DNA of 64,000 nt from Paracentrotus lividus (lineage: Eukaryota; Echinodermata; Echinoidea; Camarodonta; Echinidae), in the NCBI GenBank assembly GCA_940671915.1, contig CALNVZ010000641.1, forward strand, positions 3,796,431 through 3,860,430. Reading direction: 5' to 3'. The notes beneath the pieces were generated by a model. That model was not told the origin of the DNA, did not search any database, and was given only the letters and a program-made list of their open reading frames with translations. Position numbers and translations under genes: made by a program. Shown in pieces: positions 1-12,566 of this stretch (position 1 is the first letter of the stretch; the number at the start of each line of letters is the position of its first letter).

Positions 1-323
1 GAGGTTAATTGAGGTATTCATTCATATTATTCTGCTCTGGAAGCAAAACAAAAAATGTATTCTCCCAACACTATACATGACCTTTAAGGGGCAAGCCCAG
101 TCAGCACACCATTCACAGGAGCTTTAGTATAGCATTTGAGGCCGCCAGGCCCCAGATGGGTAGGCTAACAAGACCAAAAGGCAATAACAATATATGTCTT
201 GATACATATAAATACATATGCATATTCACATTATATTTACCTACAGGTATACACACATATACAAAAGGAAAATATAAAGTAAATTAATAAATAAATAAGT
301 TGTTGTACAATGAGAATAGGAGG
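1..323 (-). mobile_element. Probable 3' untranslated tail of the LINE remnant
   Basis: On the minus strand this AT-rich stretch follows directly after the stop codon of the LINE remnant at 324-793. No ORF is recognisable in it. It contains short TA/CA-rich stretches and an AAATAAATAAAT-like tract. Position is the only reason to assign it to the element, so its left boundary is unknown and may lie outside the window. Confidence 0.35.
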
Positions 324-793
324 TTATAGATTAAAAAGATACGTCTTAAGACTGTCTTTAAAGGTGGAGTGCCTTTTCATACATCGAAGTGATGGGGGAA
401 GCCTATTCCATAACTTGGCTGCAGCATGCGAAAAGGCAGCGTCTCCCCATGAATGTCGGGTGCGTGGAACTTGCAGCAGATTATCACTACCTGATCTCAA
501 AGTGCGTGTTGGAGTGTATGGGTGTAGAGTGTCTTTAATATATTGTGGCGATATTCCATGGATAGCCCGATGGACAAGCAACATAAGTGAAGTGAACTCT
601 TTTCTGGACAGGTAACCAGTGAAGAGAACATAATACACAGGTGTAATAGAGGACATCCTTGGTGTAAAGGTATAAGGAGCCTCGCACTGGAATTTTTGAG
701 AGATTGCAATCTCTTTTGTTGCTGTTTGGTGAGTCCAAAAAGAATCGAATTACAGATTTTTTTTTTAAAAAGGGAGTAACTCCATGTCTTCAT
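324..793 (-). pseudogene. Decayed non-LTR retrotransposon, C-terminal part of the reverse transcriptase ORF
   Basis: Three overlapping minus-strand frames together read like the C-terminus of a jockey/CR1-type LINE ORF2. The first part reads LQSLKNSSARLL, the place where these proteins have 'LQRVQNSAARL'. The second carries the diagnostic LHWLPV motif. The third carries HGISPQYIKDTL and ends with LWNRLPPSLR and FKDSLKTYLF, typical of the end of such ORFs. The reading frame changes at least twice, so this is a dead copy. The 5' part of the element (endonuclease, catalytic RT motifs) is absent, which fits the usual 5' truncation of LINE insertions. The family call rests on these motifs; the exact clade is inference. 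Confidence 0.8.
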
Positions 794-1189
794 TAGCTAG
801 ATGTGTGTTTTGTCTTTATCGAACATCTCGTTTTGGCGTATGCCGAGGTATATCAATATCAGTGCGTCCGGTCAAGGTATAACGGCCCATTATAGTGATT
901 ACTGAAACAGTAACACGAACTTGGCCGATACTGTTTTGAGAAGAAAGCCAATTTTGTTGTATTGATTTCTTTCAATTATGGTGCCGTTTTACCGACTGGT
1001 CGTCTGTTTGCCTGCTTCAAGTAACGTAACCTGATTAATTCAAGGTTTAAATATAGCAAAAAGAAACACTTCTGTAAGTATATAGCTTCCTGTTGGCGGG
1101 GCTACTTCCGACGTTTTAGATAACCATGGTAATGAAGACAATTATCGGAAGTTGTCTACTTTTTTGTGGTAAATTGTCAATTGGTCTAA

Positions 1190-1410
1190 ACAAACTTGGA
1201 CTAATGCCCGTTTAGTCTCATCTCTAATGTGTGTTTTTTTTCTTCATTTCGTCTAATACCAATTCGTCTAATTGCCATTTTGTCTGATGGTCACTTTTCC
1301 TATTTAACATTTTGTCCTATTTAACATTTTGTTTAATTCCCATTTCGTCTAATATCCATTTCGTCTAATTTCCAAATATCAAATATTCATATCCAAATAA
1401 GACAAGAAAT
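1190..1410. repeat. Degenerate minisatellite of ATTTCGTCTAAT-like units
   Basis: The segment repeats the theme 'CATTTCGTCTAATNNCCA' at irregular 18-24 base spacing, with variants such as TTTTGTCTGAT and ATTTTGTCCTAT. The reverse-complement theme (TTAGACGAAATGG) reappears at 22880-22930 and again near 26000. Looser versions (GGCTATTGGAC) occur at 2925-3000. This is a dispersed short-motif repeat and has no coding potential. Confidence 0.6.
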
Positions 1411-1419
1411 AGACCAATT

Positions 1420-2242
1420 GGATTAAGCCCATGTGGTATTAAACAATCATATACTTGGACCAACTGCTAGTGGACCAAGTGGATATAAACCTTTTTGCTT
1501 GACCGCTGGCGAGGCGAGGAGATTTACCCTTATACCATGTATACTGTACATGTATAATCGAAGCCGCTCTGGTCCCAAATCCTTAATGGAAAGAACACTG
1601 TGTCAAACAGCGTTAAAGAAAATGGGGAGCAAAGTATTACATGTATTACCTCATTGTAAAATCATCTTCAAAGAGTGGTATTCGATTTGTTTTAATGTGA
1701 ATATCATTTTCACAGTGTGGATCCGAACATCATTATGTAAACAAGGTACAAATTAAAACACACCCCTGTGTGAAATCATCAAGACAATGTTAAATCAGAT
1801 GAAGAACACCCCTGGTAAATTGAACGTATTCACACACAATCACGTAGTCGAATATAATGAAGGCACCTGTGGAAAGATGTGTTATTTCAAGCAGTATATG
1901 ACTATAAACAATAGCTGCACCCTATACTAATAGGTTACCAATTAGCTACTTTTAAAACAAAAGAGGTGCGCACCATCACCTTTATCATTTTAGGGTGTTG
2001 GCGAGCATCCTTAGGGTGCTAATAGGATCATCAAATGTGTCCATGGGCACCCAAAAGGGTGCTGCTATTGTGGCAAAAAAGGGTGCTCATTTGAGCCTTT
2101 TTTCTTAGAGTGATATGAAGTTCAAACCCTGCTACAACACAAAAGCAATTACAAAATACTTTCATAAACATTCATTTTACCAACAATACCAAGGTGAAGT
2201 TTATTAGAAAATTAAGGAAAATATTTCTTGAGCAGTTGAGTG
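1420..2242. other. Intergenic DNA without a recognised gene
   Basis: A 107-codon open frame at 1433-1756 has no recognisable domain and an ordinary AT-rich composition. I read it as chance. From about 1985 to 2100 the motif AGGGTGCT recurs several times, which may be the remains of an older repeat next to the MITE that begins at 2243. Confidence 0.4.
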
Positions 2243-2420
2243 TTAGGGTGCTATCTCACTTCGCGGAGACGTCTCCGCGACAAAAGAAAAATCCGTCTCC
2301 GCGACGGATTAAAAGTATTAGAGACGTCTTCTGATTTTTGGAGACGGATTTGGGACTACTTAAGATTTTTTTTTCATAAATTGTCTTGGAGACGTCCGAG
2401 AAGTCATTAGCCCCCTACCA
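2243..2420. mobile_element. MITE, GAGACGTCTCCGCGA family, copy 1
   Basis: A block of about 180 bases begins GTTAGGGTGCTATCTCA and ends with a diverged inverted counterpart (AGCCCCCTACCATA). The inside is full of the palindromic motif GAGACGTCTCCGCGA and of CCGTCTCCGCGACGG. The same motifs occur at 5233-5560 in opposite orientation, so this is a mobile family, not a unique site. The right end is approximate because the terminal repeat is diverged. Confidence 0.6.
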
Positions 2421-2424
2421 TAGA

Positions 2425-3936
2425 ATTTACGATGCATACCGTCTACAACTCCTTATTCTGAGGATACAACAGTTGTATTTTCTCCTCTTCAAAAGTACTC
2501 AACAGTTCAATAATCATGGTGGTCTCGATGGAAATCAAAGCGCAACGACGTCTTCATAATCATCATACGACACCTCACAATACAATGTCTGAGAAATCCC
2601 TAGATATTTGGACATGGCGAGTCAACGAGGCACCTCAATTAAATGTTGAAATACAAAATGCAATGTATACGTGTTCATGCAATTTTTTTTTTTTTTTTTT
2701 TTTTTTGATTGACACTCTGCCATAGACACTTTCATAGAAAATGAATTTTAAAGGCATTCTTTAAAAGACGCCATCTCAGAGAAACATTAAAGATACAATC
2801 AATCTTACGAATGATTGTAAGTCTATATGGTAATCCATGTACTAAAGAGTTACAGTCGATCATAAGATTGGTTGTCTTTGTTTTTTCTTTATGCGACAGG
2901 TCATTGAACTACTTGTCATCTTTCAGTGGCTATTGGCCAAACTGGCTATTGGACTAAATGGCTATTGAACGAAATAATATTAGACCTTTAATAATGGAAA
3001 TGGCATTGGACGTAGAGGCAATTTTCTGCTATATCCGACGCAAGCCTATCGCGAATAAGTGCGTAAAAACCAACAACCCGTTGAGACCATGGTGTTGTGT
3101 ACCGTTCCATCTTTCGGCCAGTAATATTTGATACAACGACAAAATAATGAATGGGATATATTTTTCTTCGGGAAACTCGTGTACTAAGACCCGAAGGCAC
3201 CAACAAAATGGGGTCAACCATCACTTCAGTACTTGAATCATCTATGTAATGTTGGTTGTCGCCGTATGTTTTATTGATCTTCAAGTGACCCAGATATCAC
3301 GTGTGAATATCAATTGCATAACTACATCAATCAGTAAGGGTTTCTTACATTGTGTAACAAGATGTGTTGCAATCCACCTCTCCTTTTATTGGGTAAATTT
3401 TCACTTAGCCCTACGATCAGTCGTAATTTTAGCTCCTACGTTCCTAACATAGCATCACTAGGCAAATCTGCACTTAGCTTTACTATCAGTCGCAATTTTA
3501 GTTCCTACTTTCCTCACATAGCATCGATTAAGGTTCAAAGGTATATTGTGCTATGTGAAAACTAGGGATGCGTAGGAGTAAGATATTCCGAATGGTAACG
3601 TTAAAAAAAGGTCTGCTCTGAAGGGAATAATCATTTTATCTGATTGATATCGATTATATGTCTGTTTAAAACTGATCAACCCTATGTTCTTGAAATAGCA
3701 GAATTATTATCATTACCTAATCAGAGCAGGGACACTTTTTCTACTTAAAATTACCAGTTCCTTAACCTTGAATTAACATTCTGATCGTGTAGCCTTGCGA
3801 TAGGCCCTATATGCCCACTTAAATCATTACAGATTTCTTCTATTTTTATCAGTATTAACACACCATACATTTTTACAATTCGGTGTCAATTGCTGTAACA
3901 AAAGATTTATGTCTGAAGATTAAGCTCTAATGCTAA
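2425..3936. other. Intergenic DNA, no gene seen
   Basis: The segment holds a T-run near 2683-2706 and several short AT-rich open frames with no domain signal. A GGCTATTGGAC-type motif repeats at 2925-3000. A related 55-60 base phrase occurs twice around 3400-3520 (AGTCGTAATTTTAGCTCCTA and AGTCGCAATTTTAGTTCCTA). That is a short tandem duplication that also produces the overlapping frames there. Confidence 0.4.
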
Positions 3937-4055
3937 GGGCCCATATTCATAAAACCTTCATAGGCCTAGTTATCACCTAATTGTGTACTGTTCCCTAAGC
4001 ATGCTAAGTAATTATTTGACGACTAGCTTTAGTAAAGTTTTATGAATATGGCCCC
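3937..4055. mobile_element. Short MITE with GGGCCCATATTCATAAAAC termini, copy 1
   Basis: A 119-base unit has inverted ends GGGCCCATATTCATAAAAC and GTTTTATGAATATGGCCCC. The central part contains CATAGGCCTAGTTATCAC and GTAATTATTTGAC. A second copy with the same internal phrases lies at 20193-20296. It has no ORF and must be non-autonomous. Confidence 0.8.
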
Positions 4056-4891
4056 TAGTCTACAGTATACAGAGCACCAACATATACAAGCCAACCTGCT
4101 AGGACCGCGTGCATTCAAAGTAGTGCTGCTATTGTTGTTGTTGTTGTTTATTTTGAAGTTCTTTAAATTTCAACAAACAATCGATTAACTATCACAATAT
4201 AAAAACATTTTGTTTACTTAATGTCGTGTAGGCTACCACTTTCATTTGTATGCATTTAATCGTATTTTCACCCGCTGTTGGGTTGTATTTGTTGCGACCA
4301 GTCGTAAAGTCCTTGTGCAACGTGACCTTTGATTCCCACCAGCCATAATCACATGTCTCTCAATTCGCTTTTACCCGGACGGCACAATCTTCACATATAA
4401 GTTACACAAGACATTTATGACACATTCAGAAAACAATATTTGCTACTCCAGGCCAATAATAAATAGGTCATACATCTGCTGGTCTGTTTTTAAAATACAT
4501 CGAGATCGAGATCACTTTCAAACCGTAAACTGAGTGATGTTCTATTTTCATGGATGTTTTGGTAGTTACACTTATCGTTCTTCGAAACCATCAATTAAGA
4601 TCAGAAGAGAGAAAATTCGATTTAGGCGCAATGGAAATAACAAGATGGATGTTACCTCATACGATGAGAAAACTTATCATATTTGAAGATTTCTTATTTA
4701 TTTAGTTTATTTTATATTTATTTTTGGCCTACTAAGCGTTCAAACCGCAAACATTTTGTGCAGGACTTGTGGGGTATATCTCGAGATTATAAGAGAGGTA
4801 TTGATCGCTTTTACAGTATATATTTGTTCATATCTTTACTCTTTATTTATTCATTTTGTATTGTGTTAATTTCATTTATTTTATTCATTTA

Positions 4892-4892
<1 letters not shown>

Positions 4893-4934
<42 letters not shown>

Positions 4935-4935
4935 T
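4893..4935. repeat. (ATT)n microsatellite with adjoining T/G-rich tract
   Basis: About 14 ATT units are followed by a TTTTG/TTTGT-rich pyrimidine-biased tract to about 5025. Open frames across it encode only I/Y homopolymers and are artefacts of the repeat. Confidence 0.9.
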
Positions 4936-5232
4936 TTGCTTATTGATTTTGTTTTGTTTGTTTGTTTGTTTTGTTTTGGTTTTGTTTCGTTTTGTTTTGT
5001 TTTTTGTTTTTTGTTTATTTTTGGGGGGAGGGGTGGGGCGTAGGGGATTGCATAATACTTCTCTGTTTTATTCAAGTGGGGAAACATTATCCAGTGCACC
5101 CCATGATCTGCATCACTTGAACAGAAACTAATACGGAGTGAGTTCATTACCATTATTGTTCCGATTATCACATTAGGTAAAAATTCAAACAGATATGCAG
5201 GTAAAGTACATGGCTTTCAAATGACTTTTACC

Positions 5233-5560
5233 TAAGGGTGGTGTCTCATACCCAGAAACTACTTTGAAATTACTTTAATACGGATTTGGGACTCATTTGA
5301 GACGGTTTTGAAACTACTAGGGGACGGTTTTGAAACTCCGAGACGTCTCCTCAGTCCCCGCGACGTTTCATGAGTCGCGGAAACTACTTTGAGATGGTTC
5401 TTTGAAACTGCTTTGAGACAGTTTTTAAAAATGGTCGCGGAGACTTCTCGGAGACGTCTCCGCGACGGATTAAAGTGTCGGAGGCGTCTCTAATACTTTT
5501 TTCGGTCGCGGAGATGATTCGGTGGCGGAGACGTCTCCGCGAATTCAGATACTACCCTAA
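5233..5560. mobile_element. MITE, GAGACGTCTCCGCGA family, copy 2
   Basis: A 328-base element has inverted ends TAAGGGTGGTGTCTCA on the left and GATACTACCCTAA on the right. The inside carries repeated GAGACGTCTC and GCGACGGATTAAA phrases and tandem 'GGTTTTGAAACTACTNNGAGAC' units. It lies in reverse orientation to the copy at 2243-2420 and is more complete. Its CpG-rich palindromes stand out sharply from the AT-rich surroundings. Confidence 0.75.
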
Positions 5561-5569
5561 ATTTTCAGT

Positions 5570-6515
5570 ATAGGCCTATGTGTACATAAAATTAGACCCC
5601 ACCCCTATAAAAGATTATATGACATTTATTGGTGAGATAAAGGGAAATGCTTCTATTATCTCCATCTGCGTTACTAGATAATAGTAACTTGTTACATTTA
5701 TTCATTCAATACAGTATTTTGGCCAACCTCAAATCTATTATCAGCGTAATCTCTATGAATCTATCGGAATAAAACAAGTAACAAGGCTTCCTTTCATAAT
5801 ACTCAAGGTGCGGCTTGAGATGGTATCTTACCGGATGTCATACAGGAATGATTCATAAGATTCTCGAGATTACTCTTTCATTTCCTTTATGTAATATTTC
5901 AAAGGTTAACAATTTTCTTGTTTGATCTTGATTCCTTTCTTAGATCAGTGAGCTTAATGTATTGGTCATTATATAACCAAGGGCAGTTAAAGTTTTTGCA
6001 TTTTCCCAGCTTTCATGTCCAATATTTTCATTTCTTAATAAATATTTCATCCCTACACATACACACACGCCCCCACACCCTCACACACCCTTACCTACAC
6101 TCTCCTAACAATCATCACAACACATGCACACACTCACTTCCACACTGATAATTGTCTTCTCTCCACACTTTACCTCCTCTCTGATTGCATCTCTCTTGAT
6201 GTACCCCCCCCCCTCTCTCTCTTTGTTTTTCTCTTTTTCTTTCTCACTTGCTGCATTTCTTTCAGTGTATTATTAACCATGTTAACTCTGAGATTGTACT
6301 TCTCTTTCCTTCTCTACCACCGAGTCTATTCCTGCGCGTTTTTCACTCACAATATTTGATTTACCTTATAACCATAGTTGTGTGAATATCGTTGTTTCTC
6401 ACTAAATATCTAGGTATACATGACCTCTATCCCATCTCTTTCTCATATTCCACTTATTCAGATATTTAACCCAGGAAGGTAGTTCAGCTAGCACTTTCTG
6501 TTCTTCTTTTCTTGT
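5570..6515. other. Intergenic DNA with CA-rich and CT-rich tracts
   Basis: A degenerate (CA)n tract runs from 6055 to 6135 and a CT/T-rich stretch from 6165 to 6245. No gene signal is seen. Confidence 0.5.
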
Positions 6516-6529
6516 TCATTTTCGAAGTA

Positions 6530-6900
6530 AGCTTGGATGGATTTTGAAGGAGATAAATCTGCGAGCACCCGACCCCGGTTGCTTCCGCCGTACTACCACC
6601 TCGAGTTCCAAACCATGATCATGTGACACGATCGAGGTAACTTCGCTCGGTGATCGCCCTCGGCATCGAAGCCGAAACCGATCACCAGACCGAGGGCAGA
6701 TGAGATTGCGAACCACCGCCAGTGAATGAACAAACCAAAACAACGGGTAATATCCCGGGATCTTGTTTAGGCAATCGGGTGGAAAATTACCCGCTAAACG
6801 TGCCCGTGAAATCTCGATTAAGATGTTTCTTAAAAAGAATCGGGGTTAACAGGCAGCCAATGAACTCTTGGTCACTTAAATAACACATAGAAAAGGCAAG
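6530..6900. promoter_or_regulatory. CpG-rich block of unknown role
   Basis: The stretch is clearly richer in G+C and CpG than its neighbours. It has an internal inverted motif (CTCGGTGATCGCCCTCGG against CCGATCACCAGACCGAGGG) at about 6637-6700. A minus-strand frame of 75 codons crosses it (6516-6743) but has no recognisable domain. In an invertebrate this could be a promoter, a first exon or a decayed MITE. A CCAAT (AGCCAATGA) is visible near 6854. I cannot decide between these. Confidence 0.25.
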
Positions 6901-8449
6901 TGATTTCTTTTTTCATCGAAGAAAATGCTGGAGGTTTTTTTGCTGCGGGTTGGTATATCAGTATATTTAATTCATTGATGATGGGGTATTTTAGGGTGTG
7001 CTTTTTCTCGAATTTGCTCAGTGAGGAGACGTGTTAATAAAGTGAAACGAGGTACTTTTTGTAATGGATTTGGCTGCTTTAATATTTAGGCGTACTCCGA
7101 GGACAAAAAGAAAATTTTGGAAAGGGCTATAATGAAATACAAAAAAGAACATATCTACGCATTCTTATTTTCAATTTGGAAAATATTCAACCTTTTTAAT
7201 TTACCATTTCTATTTTTTTTTCGTCAAATGAAATAAGAGAAGCATTGCTATTTACCATATTTGGAAATAATGAAATTTATCTTTGAAGTTACATTAGACT
7301 TCCAGATTTGATATCCAAAAACGTTCTTATACAATTAGAAGGATTTTAAGGAAATATTCCGTGTTACTTACCTGGGCCATTTTGCGAGCTTAAAGTCCTG
7401 GGGCATTCTTGCTCCCCTCCCCCTTTAAGATCTCGGCCGCAGATAGCGCGATCGCAACGAAAATTTGCATGAAGGCAGAGAATGACATAATCTACGCGGT
7501 TACATAGGTAAAATGCTCTAAATTAATATATTTCATTTTAATTATGATAATTTATTCATGAAATCATACTTTTTGCTATAATTCACTGAATAAAGCTCCT
7601 AGAAAGCTAATTATTGGTGAAAATATTCTTTATGGCATTCTTAACACCCGGTCCTTACAACAGTAAATGATGAAAAAAAAAAAAAAACAATTCTGGTACC
7701 AAAATCGATTTCTTATTTATTTTAATGTTTTTAAAATTTCTTATGTATTCCTCTTTTTTTTAAACCTTTTTATTTTTATTGTTTTTTCGACAAAATTTAT
7801 CCGTTAAATTATTTCGGCCACAAATAGCATCAAATTAAATGACTCTTGTCAATAAAAGTAAAAATAATCACAAATTTATGAATTTTCGCTGAAAACATGT
7901 TTTGTATTAACTTTGTACATGAAATCACGTTTTGAGCAATGTTTGATCTGACATGCACTTAGACCTACATAATGTCGCGTAATTTCGTAACCGCGTACAC
8001 GGTCGTCACAAATTTGGTCTCAAAAGTAGCGCGAGACTTGAAAGTAAAAAGTCAGCGAGCGGCGCGGTCAAAAAATTTCGTGCAGCGAATTTATCGAAAA
8101 CAATATGGAGAGGGCATAATCCCCCCCCCCTTCCCCAGCTAAGTTAGGTTCAATTGGCAAAGTCTTAGCGGTGAATCTTATTGAAATCGAAACAAATCAA
8201 AATAAATAAATATAAAGTGAAGGTAGAATGAAGCAACAAGTACAAAGGAAGCGTGGGCGACTTTTTTAATTTACATATCACATACTTACCAGGAAACATA
8301 CCAGGAAACACATCAAAGGAGGCGTTAAAAATGACACATAACCTCCTTCCTCCTGCACCTTAATAAGTGCTTTTTCTGGTGACATTAAAATACCAACGAT
8401 TCCCCATTCATTTTTAAAACACACCCACGTCCCATTTAACCCAAACCTC

Positions 8450-8510
<61 letters not shown>

Positions 8511-8886
8511 GCTTAATCACATCCCGACTTTCCAGTAATCCCTTTTAAATCAAAGACTATCAAAACTAAGTGGGAAAAGAAATGTTTACTTTTAATATTC
8601 AAGTTTGATGATGCTCGGCCAGCGACACCAATCTTTCATGAAAAAAACTTAGTCTTGGAAAATGGCCACAAAATAAAGTGATCATGACTGAGAACTATTC
8701 AATTGATGAGAATAAAATGGTTTTGGGAATTTCAAGGTTATTTAGCGACTTTAACTTTTTATTCCCTACTCAATTTCGGATCAATCAACTGGTATGGCCA
8801 AGATTGACCGGGAATGGCGTATAACCCCCAATGGATCCAGCATGGGGTCACCTTGACCCTTTATCTTTAAGATTGCATACAAGAAT
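6900..8886. other. AT-rich intergenic DNA with a long A tract
   Basis: No gene is seen. The main landmark is an A-run of about 54 bases at 8455-8508, which gives a poly-F frame on the minus strand. A CpG-richer stretch (7975-8100) contains no ORF. Confidence 0.5.
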
Positions 8887-9020
8887 CTGGCGCGGATCCA
8901 GGATTCTGAATCTGAAAGGATCGTGCAGGCCCAATTATCCGATGACAATAATGGCTCTATTATTTTTGGGCATGGGCCGATACTTTTAATTGTGTGAGGT
9001 AAGCCTGTGTCCTCTACTAG
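8887..9020 (-). mobile_element. Small MITE of the CAG..GCGGATCCAG family
   Basis: A 134-base unit starts CTGGCGCGGATCCAGG. It then matches, in reverse orientation, the element at 49612-49744: both contain GGCCCAATT, ATGGCTCT or GCGGCTCT, GCATGGGCC and TTGTGTGA in the same order and spacing. A 91-codon minus frame at 8781-9056 crosses it but is an artefact of the repeat. No clear target duplication remains. Confidence 0.65.
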
Positions 9021-9599
9021 GGATGATAAAATAAAGCTTAAAAGAGTTGTAGTCATTATTGCCTATTCTATACGGATTCCCATTTCCTCTGAAATCATTT
9101 TGATTTAACTACCTAGAACCCAAAACTCTCATTACTCTTCCCACATTTTAAATGTCAAAAGAGGTGACGAGACACCTTGAAAATAGATTAGAAAGGAGTC
9201 TCAGTAGCATGTAACCGAAGGAACATTCACATAAACATAAAAACCATGGCAGGAACATATTTACGCAATTCCTACCAAATGTACAACACAGTACAACAAG
9301 GAAGAAGCGATTGAAGGCCGTACGTGAGAACGTTTCTCTCGGTCATCATTGGTCATTACTTTTATTTCAGCTTCTCTGTATACCTCTTTTTGATCGGTTC
9401 CGTCTTTAAGTGAGGGATTGGTTTCCTTGATCTGTTCTGGCTTGCGCCACTATCAAAGTGATTTCAATGTAATGAGAGAAATATATCTGATTACCCAAGT
9501 TCTTGCAAAGAATATTTACCCATACATGACCTGTTCCTGAAATTCACTAAAGTATTCTATTCAGGACTCGTGCCATATCTGTAGACTTTGACGATCATG

Positions 9600-9730
9600 T
9601 ATTCCACAACTCTGACTGAATTGTATTCATTTTTAATTGTATACATATGTTTGCAGGGCCCCATGGAAGAACAACTTGTGTTGAATGGGCTACCCTGTTG
9701 AAATATTGAATAAATACAAAACTTAAAAAT
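9600..9730 (+). mobile_element. LINE 3' tail (CR1/L2-like), truncated
   Basis: The stretch GGGCCCCATGGAAGAACA, then GGGCTACCCTGTTGAAAT, then GAATAAATACAAAACTT has the layout of the 3' untranslated end of CR1/L2-type LINEs: a GC-rich hairpin-like part, then an AATAAA-containing A-rich tail. No coding part precedes it, so this is a heavily 5'-truncated insertion. Family recognition is from memory of the layout. Confidence 0.5.
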
Positions 9731-9734
9731 AAAA

Positions 9735-10790
9735 ATTCCCTCTTGAATATTTTTTTTATTTACTTTTTATTATTTTTTTTAAATAGCTTTTTCCATTATC
9801 TGTAACCCTCTTTCTTTTACCTTATTCACCATGTATCACTATTTCAAATTTAACTGAAATGCCAATTCCGGTATGAAAGATCTGAATGCATTTTCCCTCG
9901 TAGAATTGTGAAACACAATCATCGAATTACTTTTAATTATTGATTTACTTATGCATATATTTCATTTACTATCCAAATCAACCAACATTAATTAACACTT
10001 CAAAATAAAAGAGATTGGTGAGCTAAAAGGTCTTTTTTTTTTCATGCAAGGTATTATTACATTCCGACATTAAAAGTTTAATTGCTCATGGTTTCAAGTA
10101 ACATAATTTAACTTACCCTTCAACCTACACCTCCACCTCCGAGCAGAGAGAGAGAAAAAATAATAATTTCGCTTCATCACTCTACCTTGAAGTCTCCCCG
10201 CGGTCGTCGTTATCCGATATCTATATTTTTGCAAATTAGATTTTCAAATATTCTGAGGTTATTGCCGCATGTTGTAATATTTCAGGAAATGTTATTCCAT
10301 AACTTTCTTTACAAATATTTTTCGGGGGGGGGGGGGCTAGAAAAAAGCTTTGTATGGTGTGGCAAATGCTGATAGTGGTGTGATATTTATGACTACATGT
10401 GCGTATGCATTAAAATAATGATTTCAAACATTATACCTTTTGCACTGTAAAAGAATTTTTACATGACACTAGATTGCATTAAAAAAATCAAATATGTGTT
10501 GCCTTTCACGAGCATGTCTGAGCAGTGGTTAAAAGAAAAAAAAAATAAATAAACACAAAAAAAAAAATAGGACATAAACCTTGTGATTGGAATCTTGTAA
10601 TAAATCAGAAATAAAATCGTAATGTATAGCTTTTTTTTTCCTCTCTCATTTTTGTTTATATTTTTTTCATGTTTGTTTTAACAAAAACAAAGATTGGGTT
10701 CCTCATGGCCCAAATTTGTACTTAATGTAGGTTTTTAATGTGACGAAATAAAATGCACTGTTAGGTGTCCACACAATGTTGGAATTAGTA
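9735..10790. other. AT-rich intergenic DNA, no gene seen
   Basis: Contains A and T homopolymers, an 11-base G run at 10323-10335, and no ORF with recognisable content. The 61-codon frame at 10187 has no domain. Confidence 0.5.
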
Positions 10791-10810
10791 AAATACACAC
10801 AGACACACAC

Positions 10811-10841
<31 letters not shown>

Positions 10842-10850
10842 TACATACAC
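10790..10850. repeat. (CA)n microsatellite
   Basis: Roughly 25 CA units with a few interruptions (CAGACA, CGCACA), ending in CATACATACAC. Confidence 0.9.
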
Positions 10851-11809
10851 AGGTATTTTTAATGCTAGGGTTTGTGAGAATGAGCACATCTCCGTCTGTG
10901 AATAAAGATAACCCTGTTGCCTATGTTTAGTTTTTGAATGGAGCTGTCATCTCAAAATTTCAAGGACTGTATCGTCCATCTGGAGCAGATGAATGAATCA
11001 GAACTCGTCAGTTTTTCAAAAGAGTCGCCTTGCCTTAAGTTTCTCAACGCCTCTACGTTGCACCAAAGCAACTAAAGATAGATAGTGCCGCCAATGTCCA
11101 AGTATCTGTCAGGCAACATTGTAACCTAATTGAAGCAGTACGCGCAATGTTAAGACGATTGTGACACTTGTCATCCGGTATTCATTGAAGTATTCAACTT
11201 CAATTCACGACCGTATTATCATATAATTTCTTTTAGGTATTTTACTAGCTATGAAGGGTAATCATGTAAATGGAATGAGTAATGATTTCCAGGTTCTATA
11301 TAGTTTCTTTATTAATATATCCACATTTTAAATTTTGTTTCTTTATTCTTGTAATACCTCAAGCAGTCAGCTGGCCTAGCTGATAGTCCATGGAAAATTT
11401 GTAGATCAAGTAAAATGAAATACCTTTTTCTTTAGTATAATTCTGTCGTCCTGTATGAGGTTTTTTTTTTGGTCACACGATATGTACTGCAAAGGAAGAT
11501 TGAAATGACAGACAAAAAGTTTCAATAAAAGATTTTTTTATTTTATTTTTTGTCTTTAATTTTCTTGTGTCTGTCCATACGATGTATTATATCCTGACTA
11601 CAAACAAGATAAGTATTTCACAATGTGGTCACAACGTCTTCACATAGTCCACTATGTGAAAACGCCTGAGAAATCTTTACGGCGCCATGATACATGTACC
11701 TCACAATGATAAAACACTCAAAAGTAACGGTTTGAAGATGATTCTAAACTGTGTTCACACACACTGTTAGACACTGTGTTTGTCAAGAATCCGACTGTAG
11801 TCTAAGGCC

Positions 11810-11844
<35 letters not shown>

Positions 11845-11879
11845 ACAGCCCAATGAAGATACATTGGCATGTGTTTATT

Positions 11880-12150
11880 TATTTTTTTTTCTCCAGGTAA
11901 GTCTCTGGAGATGAAGAGGGTGTTGTAAGTTACCGATATTTTTGCAATACAACAGCGTGATATTTCAAAGACATCTCGATATTTGATATAGTACGGACAG
12001 AGAATTAAACAATAAATGTATAGCCTCTAGAATCCGGTTGTAGAGTTCCATCTAAACACGGGGGGCCAGAGTAAGATAGTCATGTGTTTATTCCCAATGT
12101 TTGCGCGGTAAGTCTCTAGAGATGAAGAGCGATGAAGAGAATGTTGTGAC
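11880..12150. repeat. Dispersed repeat with an internal partial duplication
   Basis: The phrase GGTAAGTCTCTGGAGATGAA at 11896 recurs as GGTAAGTCTCTAGAGATGAA at 12109, each following CATGTGTTTATT. The stretch from 11910 to 12040 (GAAGAGGGTGTTGTAAGTTA to AAATGTATAGCCTCTAG) is repeated almost unchanged at 13384-13508. I cannot name the repeat family. Confidence 0.6.
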
Positions 12151-12371
12151 GAGAAGAGAATGAAGAGATGATGAGTGGCAATCGGAATCTAATGCGATTA
12201 CAAAGTGCGAAGGGACCTTCTCTCTTTTGTTTATTCACACGATACTCGTCTTACTAAGTAACCTTGAACGCGAGCTTGAAGACGTTTGCTCGAACCTGTA
12301 CTCTGCTCATCATTATTAGCGGATCCAGGGGGCAAAGGAGCCTCGACTACCCCCCTCCCCCCTTACATACA

Positions 12372-12378
12372 CGTATAG

Positions 12379-12420
<42 letters not shown>
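12372..12420. repeat. (CA)n microsatellite
   Basis: About 20 uninterrupted CA units flanked by two ATAGCCTCACACAC phrases. The nearby GCGGATCCAGGGGGC at 12320 resembles a terminus of the CAG..GCGGATCCAG MITE group, but I could not find a matching partner end. Confidence 0.9.
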
Positions 12421-12566
12421 CCTCACACACTCACACTTACACACTCCAAACGCCACGCCCTACCACGCCAAAAGAAAATTTGCCATGTCTTCTGTAGACA
12501 AATCTAAATTTTGCTTGTCAGAGGGCCACGAAAAAAATAGAATAAAATGATACTTGGGGCTTTGTA

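Noticed and set aside
8781..9056. 91-codon minus-strand frame
   Set aside because: About half of it is the 134-base MITE at 8887-9020; no conserved domain.
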